From positions 1 to 64,000 of the forward strand of contig NZ_QLIS02000002.1 in assembly GCF_003574475.2 (NCBI RefSeq): a DNA stretch of 64,000 nt, written 5' to 3'. This document shows positions 9,646 through 19,989 of the stretch, one piece after another. A program made the position numbers and the translations under genes. The notes under the pieces were generated by a model that was given only the letters and a program-made list of their open reading frames with translations, had not been told where the DNA came from and did not search any database. Origin of the DNA: Pseudofrancisella aestuarii. Its GTDB lineage: Bacteria > Pseudomonadota > Gammaproteobacteria > Francisellales > Francisellaceae. Position 1 is the first letter of the stretch. Every line of letters starts with the position of its first letter.

Positions 9646-11097
9646 ATGGTAGAATTAAAAGTTCCTATGTTTCCTGAGTCTGTTGCCGATGGTACTTTGT
9701 CTGAATGGCATAAACAGGAAGGTGATTTTGTTAATGAGGGTGATATTGTAGCAGAGATAGAAACTGATAAAGTTGTTTTAGAAGTTCCTGCTGTTGCAAG
9801 TGGTGTTTTAACAGGAGTTAAAAAACAGGCTGGCGATATAGTTCTTTCAGAAGAGAGTTTAGCTTTTATATCTGAAGATGGTAAAGCGCCATCTGCAGAG
9901 TCAAAGCCAGAAGAATCTGAAGCACCTAAAGCTAAATCTGGTGCAGAGATAGATGTGAAAGCTCCTGTGTTTCCTGAGTCTGTTGCCGATGGTACAGTTT
10001 CTGAATGGCATAAGAAAGAAGGTGAGTCTGTTGCTGAAGGTGATGTTATTGCAGAGATAGAAACTGACAAAGTTGTTTTAGAAGTTCCTGCTACTACAAA
10101 TGGTGTGATCTCAAAAATTCTTAAGACAGAAGGTTCTACAGTAGTTTCAGCTGAACTGATTGCTAAGATTACAGAAGGTGCTGTTGCGACTACTAATAAG
10201 GCTGAGGAGAAATCAGAAGTAGCACAAGCGGCATCTGGTACAGAGCCACACTTAATCCCTTCTGCTAGAAAAGCTTTCAATGCAAGTGGTTTAGACAGTG
10301 CTAAAGGAATTGAGGGAACAGGTAAGAAAGGTCGTATTACTTCTGGTGATGTGAAAGCTGCTCAAAAACCTCAACAAGCTATCCAGCCACAAGGTGCTAG
10401 ATATGAGAAAAGAGTTAAGATGACAAGACTTCGTCAGACTATTGCTAATAGGTTGGTTGAAGTACAACATACTAATGCTATTTTAACTACTTTCAATGAA
10501 GTTGATATGACAGCTGTAATGGAGTTAAGAAAGAAATATAAAGATCTTTTTGCTAAAGAGCATGATACTAAGCTTGGTTTTATGTCTTTCTTTATTAAAG
10601 CAGCTACTGAAGCACTTAAAAAATTCCCAGATGTTAATGCATCTATAGATGGTGATGAAATTGTTTATCATAACTATTTTGATATTGGTATCGCTGTTGG
10701 AACAGATAGAGGTCTTGTTGTACCAGTTTTAAGAGATACAGATACTAAAGGTCTTGCTCAAATAGAAAAAGATGTCTTAGAAATGGCTTTAAAAGGTAGA
10801 GATGGTAAGTTAAGTTTAGAGGATATGAAAGGCGGTACTTTCACTATCACAAATGGTGGTACTTATGGTTCTATGCTTTCTACACCAATTATAAACTCTC
10901 CACAAAGTGCTATTTTAGGAATGCACAATATAGTGGATAGACCTATGGTTGTAAATGGTGAAATTAAAATAAGACCTATAATGTATCTAGCAATGTCTTA
11001 TGATCATAGAATTATAGATGGTAGTACATCTGTTAAGTTCTTAAAAATGATTAAAGAACTTTTAGAAGATCCTGCAAGAATTTTACTTCAAGTATAA
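9646..11097 (+). CDS. sucB: Dihydrolipoyl succinyltransferase E2 with two lipoyl domains
   Basis: A 483-residue E2 core of the 2-oxoglutarate dehydrogenase complex. Unlike the single-domain E. coli SucB it has two N-terminal lipoyl domains (about residues 1-75 and 105-180), each with the lipoylated lysine in ETDKVVLE. An acidic/alanine linker separates them. A peripheral-subunit-binding domain follows near residue 205, then the acyltransferase domain ending in the catalytic DHRIIDG motif. The two lipoyl segments are nearly identical at DNA level and exactly 300 bases apart, pointing to an internal duplication. It follows sucA by 31 bases with an AGGAG site. Confidence 0.97.
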   Translation: MVELKVPMFPESVADGTLSEWHKQEGDFVNEGDIVAEIETDKVVLEVPAVASGVLTGVKKQAGDIVLSEESLAFISEDGKAPSAESKPEESEAPKAKSGAEIDVKAPVFPESVADGTVSEWHKKEGESVAEGDVIAEIETDKVVLEVPATTNGVISKILKTEGSTVVSAELIAKITEGAVATTNKAEEKSEVAQAASGTEPHLIPSARKAFNASGLDSAKGIEGTGKKGRITSGDVKAAQKPQQAIQPQGARYEKRVKMTRLRQTIANRLVEVQHTNAILTTFNEVDMTAVMELRKKYKDLFAKEHDTKLGFMSFFIKAATEALKKFPDVNASIDGDEIVYHNYFDIGIAVGTDRGLVVPVLRDTDTKGLAQIEKDVLEMALKGRDGKLSLEDMKGGTFTITNGGTYGSMLSTPIINSPQSAILGMHNIVDRPMVVNGEIKIRPIMYLAMSYDHRIIDGSTSVKFLKMIKELLEDPARILLQV

Positions 11098-11143
11098 TTT
11101 TTCCTCCTTTTTAATACTCATTTTCTTTCAAGGAGATTTATCA

Positions 11144-11671
11144 ATGAGTCTAGAGTTTATATCAAGTAAAGTAGCGGCTGTCCAAGATTTTCCTAAAAAA
11201 GGGATAGTATTTAGAGATATTACTCCTTTATTAGCTGATCCTAATGGCCTCAAAGAAGTTTCTCTTTGTTTGGTTGGAGAGATAAAAAAGAGAGGTCTTC
11301 AACCAACGATTATTGCTGGCGCTGAAAGCAGAGGTTTTATATTTGGGGTGGCTTTAGCAGAGATGCTTGGGTTAGGATTTGTTCCAATTAGAAAACCAGG
11401 AAAGCTACCTAGAGAAACTTATAGTGTTAGCTATGAGTTAGAATATGGTAAAGATACTTTAGAAATTCATAAAGATGCTTTTAAAAAAGACGATAGAGTA
11501 TTAATAATAGATGATTTATTAGCTACTGGCGGAACTGCAAAAGCAGCAGCCGAGCTTGTAGAAAAAGCACAAGCTAAAGTTGAAGCGCTGATGTTTGTTA
11601 TAGAGCTAGATGGACTAAATGGAAGGAAAAAATTAGGAAACTATAACATTGCTTCATTATTAAGCTTTTAG
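11144..11671 (+). CDS. apt: Adenine phosphoribosyltransferase
   Basis: A 175-residue type I phosphoribosyltransferase converting adenine and PRPP to AMP. It has the N-terminal block VQDFPKKGIVFRDITPLL, the adenine-site stretch AGAESRGFIFG and the PRPP loop VLIIDDLLATGGT. An AAGGAG site precedes the ATG. It starts a three-gene string with glmM and tpiA, separated from sucB by 46 bases without an obvious terminator. Confidence 0.96.
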   Translation: MSLEFISSKVAAVQDFPKKGIVFRDITPLLADPNGLKEVSLCLVGEIKKRGLQPTIIAGAESRGFIFGVALAEMLGLGFVPIRKPGKLPRETYSVSYELEYGKDTLEIHKDAFKKDDRVLIIDDLLATGGTAKAAAELVEKAQAKVEALMFVIELDGLNGRKKLGNYNIASLLSF

Positions 11672-11695
11672 GATAAATCTAGTAGGAGATCTATT

Positions 11696-13030
11696 GTGAG
11701 AAAATACTTTGGAACAGATGGTATTAGAGGTTTAGTTGGTAAATTCCCCATAACAGCAGAGTTTGCTCAAAAATTAGGTAATGCTGTTGGTCAAATTATT
11801 GATGAGTACAAAGAGCGTAATCTCGTTATTATAGGTCAAGATACTAGAGGGTCATCAGATTTTATAAAATATGCTTTGGTTTCAGGTCTTACAGCAGCTG
11901 GTGTAGATGTGATAGATTTAGGGGTTGTGCCGACTCCTATAGTTGCATTTATGGCGGTTGAAAAGCAGGCTGGAGCAGGTTTCGTTGTTACAGCATCTCA
12001 CAACAAATTTACTGATAATGGTATAAAGCTTTTTTCATCTAAAGGATTTAAATTAAGAGATGAGATTGAGCTTGAGGTTGAATCAAAAATAGATGGACCA
12101 TTTTTTTACAATAAAGATTGTAAATTTGGAACTTATACAAAATTAGAAAATCCATTAGATGATTATGTAAAAGATTGTAAAGCTAAGTTCTCTCATTTTA
12201 TTAAGTATAATGGAAAAGTTGTTGTTGATTGCGCTAATGGTGCAGGATCTAACAACTTAGAAAAATTATTAGCAGAATTTAATATAAATACTATAACGAT
12301 TGCATCAAAGCCAAATGGGCTTAATATTAATGAAAAGTGTGGTGCGACATATATCAAAAATATTAGCGAAGCTGTGTTAAAAAATAAGGCTGATCTAGGG
12401 ATAGCTTTAGATGGTGATGGTGATAGGATAATTATAGTTGACGAGAAAGGTCAAGAAATAGATGGAGATGCTATTTTATATATTCTTTCAAACTATACTA
12501 AAGTTTCTGGAAATACAGCGGGTGTCGTGGGAACAGCTATGACTAATATGTCATATGAAAATGAGTATAAGAAGCAAAATATTCCTTTTATTCGAGCTAA
12601 AGTTGGTGATAGATATGTTATCGAAGAGTTAGTTAAGAATAATTATAAGCTAGGCGGAGAGTCTTCTGGTCATATTATTAATTTAAACTATGGGACAACT
12701 GGAGATGGCTTACTTACAGCTTTACAGTTGCTAGCAATTCTGTCATTAGAAAATAAAGCAGTTTCTGAACTTTACTCAGGCGTAGAGTTGATGCAACAGA
12801 CTATGATAAATGTTCCTTTAAAAAGCAAAGTTGGAGCAGATGAGCTAAGTACTCTTATAGAAGATGTATCAACAGTTGAGAAGAGGTTAGGTGATAATGG
12901 AAGAGTTTTGTTAAGACCATCTGGAACTGAGCCTGTATTAAGAGTAATGGTAGAAGCTACTGACAAAGAAACGGCTACTAAAGAAGCAGAATTTTTAGTA
13001 GAAAAAGTAAAATCAAAATTGGCGGTGTAG
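11696..13030 (+). CDS. glmM: Phosphoglucosamine mutase
   Basis: A 444-residue mutase turning glucosamine-6-phosphate into glucosamine-1-phosphate for peptidoglycan and LPS precursors. It begins [11 protein letters not shown], carries the phosphoserine loop TASHNKF near residue 103, the Mg site DGDGDR and the C-terminal phosphate loop RPSGTEP. Full length. The start is GTG behind AGGAGA. One base separates its stop from tpiA, so the two are translationally coupled. Confidence 0.97.
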   Translation: MRKYFGTDGIRGLVGKFPITAEFAQKLGNAVGQIIDEYKERNLVIIGQDTRGSSDFIKYALVSGLTAAGVDVIDLGVVPTPIVAFMAVEKQAGAGFVVTASHNKFTDNGIKLFSSKGFKLRDEIELEVESKIDGPFFYNKDCKFGTYTKLENPLDDYVKDCKAKFSHFIKYNGKVVVDCANGAGSNNLEKLLAEFNINTITIASKPNGLNINEKCGATYIKNISEAVLKNKADLGIALDGDGDRIIIVDEKGQEIDGDAILYILSNYTKVSGNTAGVVGTAMTNMSYENEYKKQNIPFIRAKVGDRYVIEELVKNNYKLGGESSGHIINLNYGTTGDGLLTALQLLAILSLENKAVSELYSGVELMQQTMINVPLKSKVGADELSTLIEDVSTVEKRLGDNGRVLLRPSGTEPVLRVMVEATDKETATKEAEFLVEKVKSKLAV

Positions 13031-13031
13031 T

Positions 13032-13778
13032 ATGAAAAAACTAATAATGGGTAATTGGAAGATGAATGGTAATAGTGCTTCGATAAAAGCTTTATGCCAA
13101 GAAATCTCTAAAGCTAAATATGACAATGTTGATGTTGCTGTTTTTCCTACAAGTGTTTATGTAAAAGAAGTTAGAGCTCAACTGCCATCAAAAGTAGGTG
13201 TTGGTTTACAAAACATTACTTTTTATGATGATGGTGCTTATACTGGCGAAATCTCTAAGGCAATGTTAGAAGATGTCGGTTGTGATTATGTTCTTATTGG
13301 ACATTCTGAAAGAAGATCTTTATTTGGTGAAACAAACGAAGATGTATTTAAAAAGTTAAAAAAAGTAATTGATACAAATGTTGTTCCAGTTGTGTGTATT
13401 GGCGAATCTTTAGCTGATAGAAATGGGGGTAAACTTCAGTCAGTATTATCTGGGCAGTTGGAATTAATACTAAATGGTTTGTCTAAAGAGCAACTAGCTA
13501 AAGTTGTATTAGCATATGAGCCTGTTTGGGCAATAGGCACTGGAGTTGTAGCAACTCTTGATCAAGTGCAAGAAACTCATAGTTTTGTTAGATCATTAGT
13601 AGCGAAAGTTGATGCTGAAATAGCTAAAAATATAAAAATAGTTTACGGCGGTAGTTTAAAGGCTAGTAATGCTGAAGAAATATTAAAGCTTCCAGATGTT
13701 GATGGTGGTCTGATTGGTGGAGCATCACTTGTCGGAGAAGAGTTTAATAAAATAATTAAGTACGCTTCAGCTTGTTAG
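13032..13778 (+). CDS. tpiA: Triosephosphate isomerase
   Basis: A 248-residue TIM barrel interconverting DHAP and glyceraldehyde-3-phosphate. The active-site residues are visible: lysine in GNWKMNG, histidine in LIGHSERR, glutamate in [11 protein letters not shown], and the phosphate loops YGGS and GLIGGAS. The gene ends head-on against the trehalase gene with a 4-base overlap. In many relatives secG follows glmM or tpiA; here it lies about 19 kb away. Confidence 0.98.
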   Translation: MKKLIMGNWKMNGNSASIKALCQEISKAKYDNVDVAVFPTSVYVKEVRAQLPSKVGVGLQNITFYDDGAYTGEISKAMLEDVGCDYVLIGHSERRSLFGETNEDVFKKLKKVIDTNVVPVVCIGESLADRNGGKLQSVLSGQLELILNGLSKEQLAKVVLAYEPVWAIGTGVVATLDQVQETHSFVRSLVAKVDAEIAKNIKIVYGGSLKASNAEEILKLPDVDGGLIGGASLVGEEFNKIIKYASAC

Positions 13779-15250
13779 TTGTAGAGCTTCAATAAGGCTG
13801 AAACTACTCCATTAGTCCAGCCAAATCCATCTTGAATGATATATTCTCCACCAGAAGCATCAATATGAGCATTAGAAACATTATATTTTTCTTTTAGCTT
13901 TCCTGTTTCTTTATATCTAAGTTTAATTGTATTGAGAAATCTATCAGCTATATCTTTAGCTAGATCATTATAGCCATAGTTTCTTAAACCAATAATTACC
14001 TGCCAATGAAGTGGAGTCCAGCCATTAGGGTAATCCCATTGTTGAGAAGTATCTATTAAGGTTGTTGATACGCCACCTTCAAAAACAAACTTATTTAAAG
14101 TATTAACTAGTTCACTTGCTTGCTCTTTAGTGGCTATATTAAAGAATAAAGGAGTAGCTCCAGCTAAGCTGAGTACATTTGTGTGATAGTTTTCTTTATG
14201 ATTAATGTCACAAAAGAAATTTTGCTCCTCTGACCAGAAATCTTTTTGGATTTTACTTTTCCTTTTATTAGCGAGATCTCTATATTTAGATGATTTTTCT
14301 AAATCACTAGAGTCTTTAAACCAAGTAGATAATCTTTCTTCAAGGCCAAATAGATAGCAATTTAGATCTATTGGTAGAATATCTGTAGTACAAATTGTTT
14401 CAAATTTGCTTACATCATGAAACCAGCGGCTGCTAAAATCCCAGCCTGATTCACAAGCTGCTCTAATATTACGATAAAAATCAGCTTTGTTTGATGCATC
14501 TTTAGCGCTATGGATATCTTCCCTATATGACTCTGGTCTTGGTTCAGAAGCTTCATCCCAGTATCTATTTAACCCACCAATACTCCTATTTGTATTCATC
14601 CAGAAAGAATATTCTTTTTCAAGCACAGGTAGATATTTGCTGATTCTGCTTATTCCATAATGTTTATATAGAATATCAACTATTAAAAAGAATAGAGGAG
14701 GCTGAGATCTTGTTAAATAATAAGTTCTATTTCCATTAGGAATAAACCCAAATTGCTCTACTAAGTATTTGAAGTTATCAGCGATATTTTCTACCATATC
14801 TAGCTTATTATCAGCGGCTAAGCCTTCTGCTGTAAAGTAGCAATCCCAGTAATAAATCTCTCTAAAACGACCTCCTGGAATAATGTAAGAATTCGGTAGT
14901 TCTAATAAAGAACTTTGAGGATTTTCTTCATCAGCACTCTTTGTTAGAAAATCCCACATTTGTATTATATGTTCATGGAGACTTAGACCTTTTTCTATAT
15001 CGCTATACTCCTCAGCTTTAGGTAGATGAAAGTTCTCTAAAATAAAATCTTTTAAGTTAAAGTTGTTTTGATTTTTTAAAGCTTTGAAGTCTTTTAGTAT
15101 TTCTTGAGAATCCCTTTTAGGAGTCATGTCGACAAAAGTTTTGGAGTCAGGAAAACATGGCTCTAACTGTACAGCCTCAAAAAGCTCTCCCGATGTTTGG
15201 ATTAGATTATTATTTTTAGCTGGCATTTGCTTTTTTATGTAGTCTTGCAT
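13775..15250 (-). CDS. treF: Cytoplasmic trehalase (glycosyl hydrolase family 37)
   Basis: A 491-residue alpha,alpha-trehalase splitting trehalose into two glucose. Both family signatures are present: [15 protein letters not shown] near residue 126 and [14 protein letters not shown] near residue 410. There is no signal peptide, so it fits the cytoplasmic TreF type rather than periplasmic TreA. The start overlaps the upstream MFS gene by 35 bases, and Met9 is an alternative. Its 3' end overlaps tpiA on the other strand with no terminator between, consistent with later insertion beside tpiA. It probably works with the co-oriented transporter. Confidence 0.93.
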   Translation of the reverse strand: MQDYIKKQMPAKNNNLIQTSGELFEAVQLEPCFPDSKTFVDMTPKRDSQEILKDFKALKNQNNFNLKDFILENFHLPKAEEYSDIEKGLSLHEHIIQMWDFLTKSADEENPQSSLLELPNSYIIPGGRFREIYYWDCYFTAEGLAADNKLDMVENIADNFKYLVEQFGFIPNGNRTYYLTRSQPPLFFLIVDILYKHYGISRISKYLPVLEKEYSFWMNTNRSIGGLNRYWDEASEPRPESYREDIHSAKDASNKADFYRNIRAACESGWDFSSRWFHDVSKFETICTTDILPIDLNCYLFGLEERLSTWFKDSSDLEKSSKYRDLANKRKSKIQKDFWSEEQNFFCDINHKENYHTNVLSLAGATPLFFNIATKEQASELVNTLNKFVFEGGVSTTLIDTSQQWDYPNGWTPLHWQVIIGLRNYGYNDLAKDIADRFLNTIKLRYKETGKLKEKYNVSNAHIDASGGEYIIQDGFGWTNGVVSALLKLYN

Positions 15251-16436
15251 AGGGGATAACTAATAAAATTAATAAGCTGATAGGTACTAATATTATATAG
15301 AAAGCTACCTCTCCGCCAAGTATAGTAAACAGTTCACTTACAACTCTTGAGCCAATAGTACCTCCAAGAGCCGAGAAAATAATAATTAATCCAGCCATAG
15401 AGCTTTGTAAATGTGCAGGCTGACTACTTAGGATGCTTGAGCATAGAGTGGGATATATTGGAGCTATGAAAAAGCCTATCAATGGTAGTAGAGATGCGGT
15501 TAGTATAGATAGGTATGACCAGCTATCGCCAGATATATTTTGTGCCATTGGCATAATGATTAATATTAAAACAGCACAGCAGATAAGACCTATAATTACT
15601 ACTTTCTCCCAGTAAACTTTTTTCATGATAAAACCAGAGGCTATCCTTCCTGTAGCAATGCTAAGTGCAAAAATACTAGCAAATATAACACTAGCATAAT
15701 CTGAGAGATGTAAAACAGAGTTGTTAAAAGTTGGTAGCCAAGACTGTATACCTTGCTCTATAAATACATAAATAAATATACTTAAGATAAAAACTAATAC
15801 TATAGGAAGTTTTACTAACCCTAGCATGTGTAAGAAGTCTCTAGTGATTTTAGGTTCTATGGAGGCTTCAATTCTAGATTCATCAAGATTTGTGAAAATA
15901 AGTAATATGATAGTTAATAGAGAAATAGCAGCTATGATCCAGTATGTGGTTAACCAAGTGCCACGCTCTATAAAAAAGCTAAAAACAAAATAACAAAGAA
16001 CTACTCCTATTTGGAAAGTGCCTTCTAACCAGCTTATTAGACTAGCATGTTCTTGGGGACTATTTGTGATAATACCAACTGTAGAGTAGACAGAGACTTT
16101 TATTAAAGCAAAAGCTATCCCTACGCAGACAAACATTAGTTTTGTCATCCAAAAACTGTCTAATAAAGGCATAGCAATACAAGCTAGAGTTATAAGAGTT
16201 AATCCAATAATCATTGATTTTTTATATCCGAAATGAGGGATAAGAGAAGCTACAAAGAACGAGACTATAGCGATAGTTAGATCTTTACAAGCTTCTAAAA
16301 TACTTGCTGATACATTTGTGATTCCGTAGTTATTTATCGACTGCAATATAACTATGCCGACGCTATTAAGAAGTATTGCACAAACGAAAAAACACAGGAA
16401 TAAAGAGAGTTTTATTTGGAAAAATTTCATATTCAA
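15216..16436 (-). CDS. MFS transporter, possible sugar (trehalose/glucose) permease
   Basis: A 406-residue inner-membrane protein with about twelve hydrophobic helices and an MFS loop after helix 2 (HFGYKKS). The N-terminus, with LLNSVGIVILQSI, resembles the fucose:H+ symporter-like (FHS) branch. It is transcribed with and overlaps the trehalase gene, so a disaccharide or glucose substrate is a reasonable inference, but no substrate residue can be read off. The ATG has no strong ribosome site, and Met3 is an alternative start. Confidence 0.8.
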   Translation of the reverse strand: MNMKFFQIKLSLFLCFFVCAILLNSVGIVILQSINNYGITNVSASILEACKDLTIAIVSFFVASLIPHFGYKKSMIIGLTLITLACIAMPLLDSFWMTKLMFVCVGIAFALIKVSVYSTVGIITNSPQEHASLISWLEGTFQIGVVLCYFVFSFFIERGTWLTTYWIIAAISLLTIILLIFTNLDESRIEASIEPKITRDFLHMLGLVKLPIVLVFILSIFIYVFIEQGIQSWLPTFNNSVLHLSDYASVIFASIFALSIATGRIASGFIMKKVYWEKVVIIGLICCAVLILIIMPMAQNISGDSWSYLSILTASLLPLIGFFIAPIYPTLCSSILSSQPAHLQSSMAGLIIIFSALGGTIGSRVVSELFTILGGEVAFYIILVPISLLILLVIPYARLHKKANAS

Positions 16437-16562
16437 AAAACTTACTAAATAAATTAAGAATAATTCAAAGTGAGCTGGAAATAAACTTTAGCTTATAAAT
16501 AATAGGTATTTAATAACAAATATATATGGCTGACATAGCTCTGTCTAAGTTGAGATAGTAGT

Positions 16563-17489
16563 CTATTTCTTTTTGAGTATAATATTTTTTATTTTTCTGA
16601 GTGATAAACCATTGCTTAAGAACAGAGAAATAAGTAGTACGAATAAGGCTATAAATGTAGATGGCTCTAACTTATCATCTAAGAAAGTAACGCCTAAAAA
16701 CAATCCAACAGCAGGGATTAAAAAATTACTAAAAGAAGTAAATACAGCACCAGCTTTTTTGATTAGCTCTATATAGAGTAAGTAAACTATCCCAGCAGCA
16801 AAAATTCCTAGAGCTAAGATTGCTAAAATGCTCTTTAGTGATAAGTTGACATTGCTATATACAAAATCATGTTTTATCAAAGCTAGTATAGCGAGCTGTA
16901 TTGATGCTGAAGTTAGGATTATTTTAGAGCTTCTGATTGGTGGGATGTGAGAGATATTTTTAATAAGGATAAGAGCTATAGCAAAGCTAAAAGCACCTGA
17001 TAATACAGCTAGGTTAGATATCAGACTCATATTTCCTATATCAACATTAGCAAGTTTGGGTCCAAGTAGTATTACAATAGCTATAAAGCCAAGAATAACT
17101 CCAAAAACTTTATTTATAGACATTTCTTCTAATTTTAGAATAGCGACTAATACAATCACAAATAAAGGAACAGTTGAGGTTAGAATAGCGGCAATACTGC
17201 TATCTACTTCTTGTTGTCCCCAGATTATAAGAAAAAGAGGAATGGTGGCTTCAAAAAGACCAACTAAAAACAAAATAAAGTAGGTTTTGAAATCTATAGA
17301 GGTTTTCTCTTCTTTAGAAAAATACAAAATTATAGAAAGAGTTATTGCTCCAATAATAGACCTAGACATAGCAATTATCACAGGGCTAATATTACTCTCA
17401 AGAGCAATGTCATTAAACATAAACTGAGAGCCCCATATCAAAGCTATACTAAATAAGAGAATATAATTAGTTATACTTTTAGATTTCAA
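16563..17489 (-). CDS. EamA/DMT-family permease
   Basis: A 308-residue protein with about ten transmembrane helices arranged as two EamA repeats. Marks are WGSQFMFNDIAL in helix 1, the IAAILTSTVPLFVIVLA-like block, and the second repeat closing with FLIPAVGLFLGV. Such drug/metabolite transporters usually export amino acids or small metabolites. No substrate can be inferred. It is divergent from hypA with 127 bases between. Confidence 0.85.
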   Translation of the reverse strand: MKSKSITNYILLFSIALIWGSQFMFNDIALESNISPVIIAMSRSIIGAITLSIILYFSKEEKTSIDFKTYFILFLVGLFEATIPLFLIIWGQQEVDSSIAAILTSTVPLFVIVLVAILKLEEMSINKVFGVILGFIAIVILLGPKLANVDIGNMSLISNLAVLSGAFSFAIALILIKNISHIPPIRSSKIILTSASIQLAILALIKHDFVYSNVNLSLKSILAILALGIFAAGIVYLLYIELIKKAGAVFTSFSNFLIPAVGLFLGVTFLDDKLEPSTFIALFVLLISLFLSNGLSLRKIKNIILKKK

Positions 17490-17616
17490 TTTTTATAATC
17501 CTCTTTCTATCATTTAAGTAGCAGTATATAACCATTATAAAAGAGATAAAGCAATAAATAACAGCGTGTTATATGTTAAAATTAATATATAAAGCTTATA
17601 GGTAATGTCTAGTCGT

Positions 17617-17955
17617 ATGCATGAATTTTCTTTGTGTCAGAATATAGCAAATATAGTTATAGATAATGCTCAAAAAGAAAATAGGCTAGTTAAAGAAATA
17701 GTTTTAAAAGTCGGTGAGCTTGCTGGTGTAGATGTGGAGTCTTTAAGTTTCTGGTTTCCTGTAGCTGTAAAAGATACTGATATAAAGGATGCTAAACTAA
17801 GACTTGAGTATCAGAAAGGCAAAGCGCAGTGTAATAATTGTTCAGAAATATATGGTTTATCTCAGCTATATCAGTCGTGTCCTAAGTGTGAAAGTTATGA
17901 TAAAAAAATCTTAAAAGGGCAAGAGCTATTAGTTGAGTCAATAATTTATAAATAA
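17617..17955 (+). CDS. hypA: Hydrogenase nickel incorporation protein HypA
   Basis: A 112-residue nickel chaperone for [NiFe]-hydrogenase. HypA binds nickel through its N-terminal Met1-His2, and the protein reads MHEFSLCQN from 17617. The longer in-frame start at 17605 would bury that ligand, so 17617 is preferred on functional grounds. The zinc domain has two CxxC pairs, CNNC and CPKC. It opens the hydrogenase locus and lies 12 bases before hypB. Confidence 0.93.
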   Translation: MHEFSLCQNIANIVIDNAQKENRLVKEIVLKVGELAGVDVESLSFWFPVAVKDTDIKDAKLRLEYQKGKAQCNNCSEIYGLSQLYQSCPKCESYDKKILKGQELLVESIIYK

Positions 17956-17967
17956 GAGGGGTGTAAT

Positions 17968-18699
17968 ATGTGTACAACTTGTGGCTGTGGTACGAATGAT
18001 ACTCATCATGATCACGATCATCACCATCATAATCATGATCATCATCATGGGCATGATATAGCAAAGCTAGAAAAATCGATACTTGATGAAAATGATAAGT
18101 ATGCACAGAGTAATAGAGAGTATTTAGCAAATTATAATAGTCTAGCAATTAACTTTGTTTCTAGTCCAGGATCAGGTAAAACATCCCTGTTAGAGAAAAC
18201 AATCGCAAAATTAAAAGATAGCTTCCCAGTAGTAGTTATAGAGGGAGATCAGCATACAGAGATTGATGCAGATAGGATAAGAAAAGCTGGAGCTCAGGCA
18301 TATCAGATAAATACGGGCAAAGCGTGCCACCTTGATGCGCATATGGTTGGTCATGCATTTGAGCATTTGGATATTGCAGATAATGGATTTGTGATGATTG
18401 AAAATGTTGGGAATCTGATTTGCCCAGCGATGTTTGATTTAGGTGAAAAGCATCGCGTGGCTATTATCTCTACTACTGAAGGTGCTGATAAGCCTTTAAA
18501 ATATCCAGATATGTTTTTCTATGCGGATACGGTAATAATAAATAAGATTGATCTATCGCCATATGTTGATTTTGATATTGAAGCATGTGAGGCAAATATT
18601 AGAAAAATTCGACCAGATGCAAAGATCTTTAAACTTTCTGTAAAAACAGAAGAAGGTTTTGATAGCTGGTTGGATTGGTTGAGATCGTTAAAACAATAA
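17968..18699 (+). CDS. hypB: Hydrogenase nickel incorporation GTPase HypB
   Basis: A 243-residue GTPase driving nickel insertion. The N-terminus MCTTCGCG is the high-affinity nickel motif. A histidine-rich tract follows, with twelve histidines between residues 13 and 29, typical of HypB proteins that also store nickel. The P-loop is SSPGSGKT near residue 67, and metal-binding switch residues lie in EGDQHTEIDADRI. It is coupled to hypA by a GGGG-type site in the 12-base gap. A 66-base gap then leads to the defence cassette. Confidence 0.96.
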   Translation: MCTTCGCGTNDTHHDHDHHHHNHDHHHGHDIAKLEKSILDENDKYAQSNREYLANYNSLAINFVSSPGSGKTSLLEKTIAKLKDSFPVVVIEGDQHTEIDADRIRKAGAQAYQINTGKACHLDAHMVGHAFEHLDIADNGFVMIENVGNLICPAMFDLGEKHRVAIISTTEGADKPLKYPDMFFYADTVIINKIDLSPYVDFDIEACEANIRKIRPDAKIFKLSVKTEEGFDSWLDWLRSLKQ

Positions 18700-18765
18700 T
18701 GAATATAAAACTTTCTTATACTTGTGTCTTCTGCTAACTGATAAAACATATAGGAATTTTTAATA

Positions 18766-19989
18766 ATGCATTTTAAAAACATTAATATTAGATGCTGGCA
18801 GCAGTTTGAATATATAGATATCTCTTTTCATGATAGATTAACTATCATAACTGGTGCAAATGGAAGTGGCAAAACAACTATTCTTAATTTACTTGCTGAA
18901 CACGACAATTGGGATTCACTGAAACTTTCCACTCCAAAAAAAGAGGAAGAAACAGGTATTATTAATAGTTCATATAAAAGCAATTCGACTAATTTAGGAC
19001 AAATAGAATATTCAAATAATAATATCTGTAATATAGAGATGCCAAATTCTAATAGTGTGCAATATCAATTACACCTTAAAAAGCAACAACAAATAAAATG
19101 TTTTTACATCCCTTCTCACAGATCTATATTTAGGTACCAACCTTTGGTAAACATTCCAACGGCTAAAAAAAATAAGCAAATGGCTTTCAAGGAAGTCAAC
19201 AGTTTGAGCAAACAACAATACTCAGGTGGAAAAAATCATTCAGTTAGTTTTATTATGAAAAATACATTAATTGGATGGGCTATCAATGGTTATGGTGTTA
19301 ATAATAATTATAAAACAATTATGCCTAGAGATTCTGAACAAAGTGATTTTTTTGAAGGTTTTCAAAAAGTATTAAAAGAAATACTTCCTGATACTTTAGG
19401 ATTTGAAGAAATAGAAATAAGAAACATGGAAATTGTTTTTGTATGTAATGATGGAAAAGATGAGTTTTTGTTAGAAACTGTATCTGGAGGGATAACTGCA
19501 CTAATAGATATTGCTTGGCAAATATTCATGTTCTCCACAAAAGAAAATGCTGAGTTTACTGTAATAATTGATGAGATAGAAAACCATCTTCACCCAATAA
19601 TGCAAAGATCTATACTACAAAATCTACTAAATGCTTTTCCAGGAGTAAGGTTTATTGTATCTACCCATAGCCCTTTAGTTGTGGGATCAGTAAAAGACTC
19701 TAGTATTTATGCACTAGTATATGATAATAATAGAAAGATATGTTCTAAAAAATTAGACCTACTTGGTGAAGCGAAAACAGCTTCTGAAATCTTAGATGAA
19801 GTCCTAGGTGTTTCATTTACAATGCCTATATGGGTAGAAGAAGATCTAAAAGAAATAATTTCTCGTTATAGTAGTACAGCTATAGATAAAAATAGCATGA
19901 ATCAATTAAGAAAAGACTTATCTGAAATTGGTTTAGAAAAATTATTACCATATGCAATTCAATGCATTGCGGAGGGTATAGATGATTAA
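18766..19989 (+). CDS. ptuA: Septu-like ATPase PtuA (AAA/ABC-type defence ATPase)
   Basis: A 407-residue SMC/ABC-like ATPase. Walker A is GANGSGKT (residues 30-37), an ABC-signature-like VSGG lies at 239-242, Walker B is VIIDE (266-270), and the switch histidine lies in STHSP (299-303). This layout is that of the AAA_15/OLD-like ATPases in phage defence. The next gene, overlapping by 8 bases, is an HNH nuclease; that pair defines Septu (PtuA-PtuB) and also occurs as the effector of some retrons. No reverse transcriptase is nearby, so stand-alone Septu is the best reading. It sits between hypB and bcp-hypF in the same orientation. Confidence 0.8.
   Translation: MHFKNINIRCWQQFEYIDISFHDRLTIITGANGSGKTTILNLLAEHDNWDSLKLSTPKKEEETGIINSSYKSNSTNLGQIEYSNNNICNIEMPNSNSVQYQLHLKKQQQIKCFYIPSHRSIFRYQPLVNIPTAKKNKQMAFKEVNSLSKQQYSGGKNHSVSFIMKNTLIGWAINGYGVNNNYKTIMPRDSEQSDFFEGFQKVLKEILPDTLGFEEIEIRNMEIVFVCNDGKDEFLLETVSGGITALIDIAWQIFMFSTKENAEFTVIIDEIENHLHPIMQRSILQNLLNAFPGVRFIVSTHSPLVVGSVKDSSIYALVYDNNRKICSKKLDLLGEAKTASEILDEVLGVSFTMPIWVEEDLKEIISRYSSTAIDKNSMNQLRKDLSEIGLEKLLPYAIQCIAEGIDD

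Noticed and set aside
9630-10280. 216-residue frame antisense to sucB
   Set aside because: Serine/alanine-rich shadow of the repetitive lipoyl and linker sequence; no start signal.
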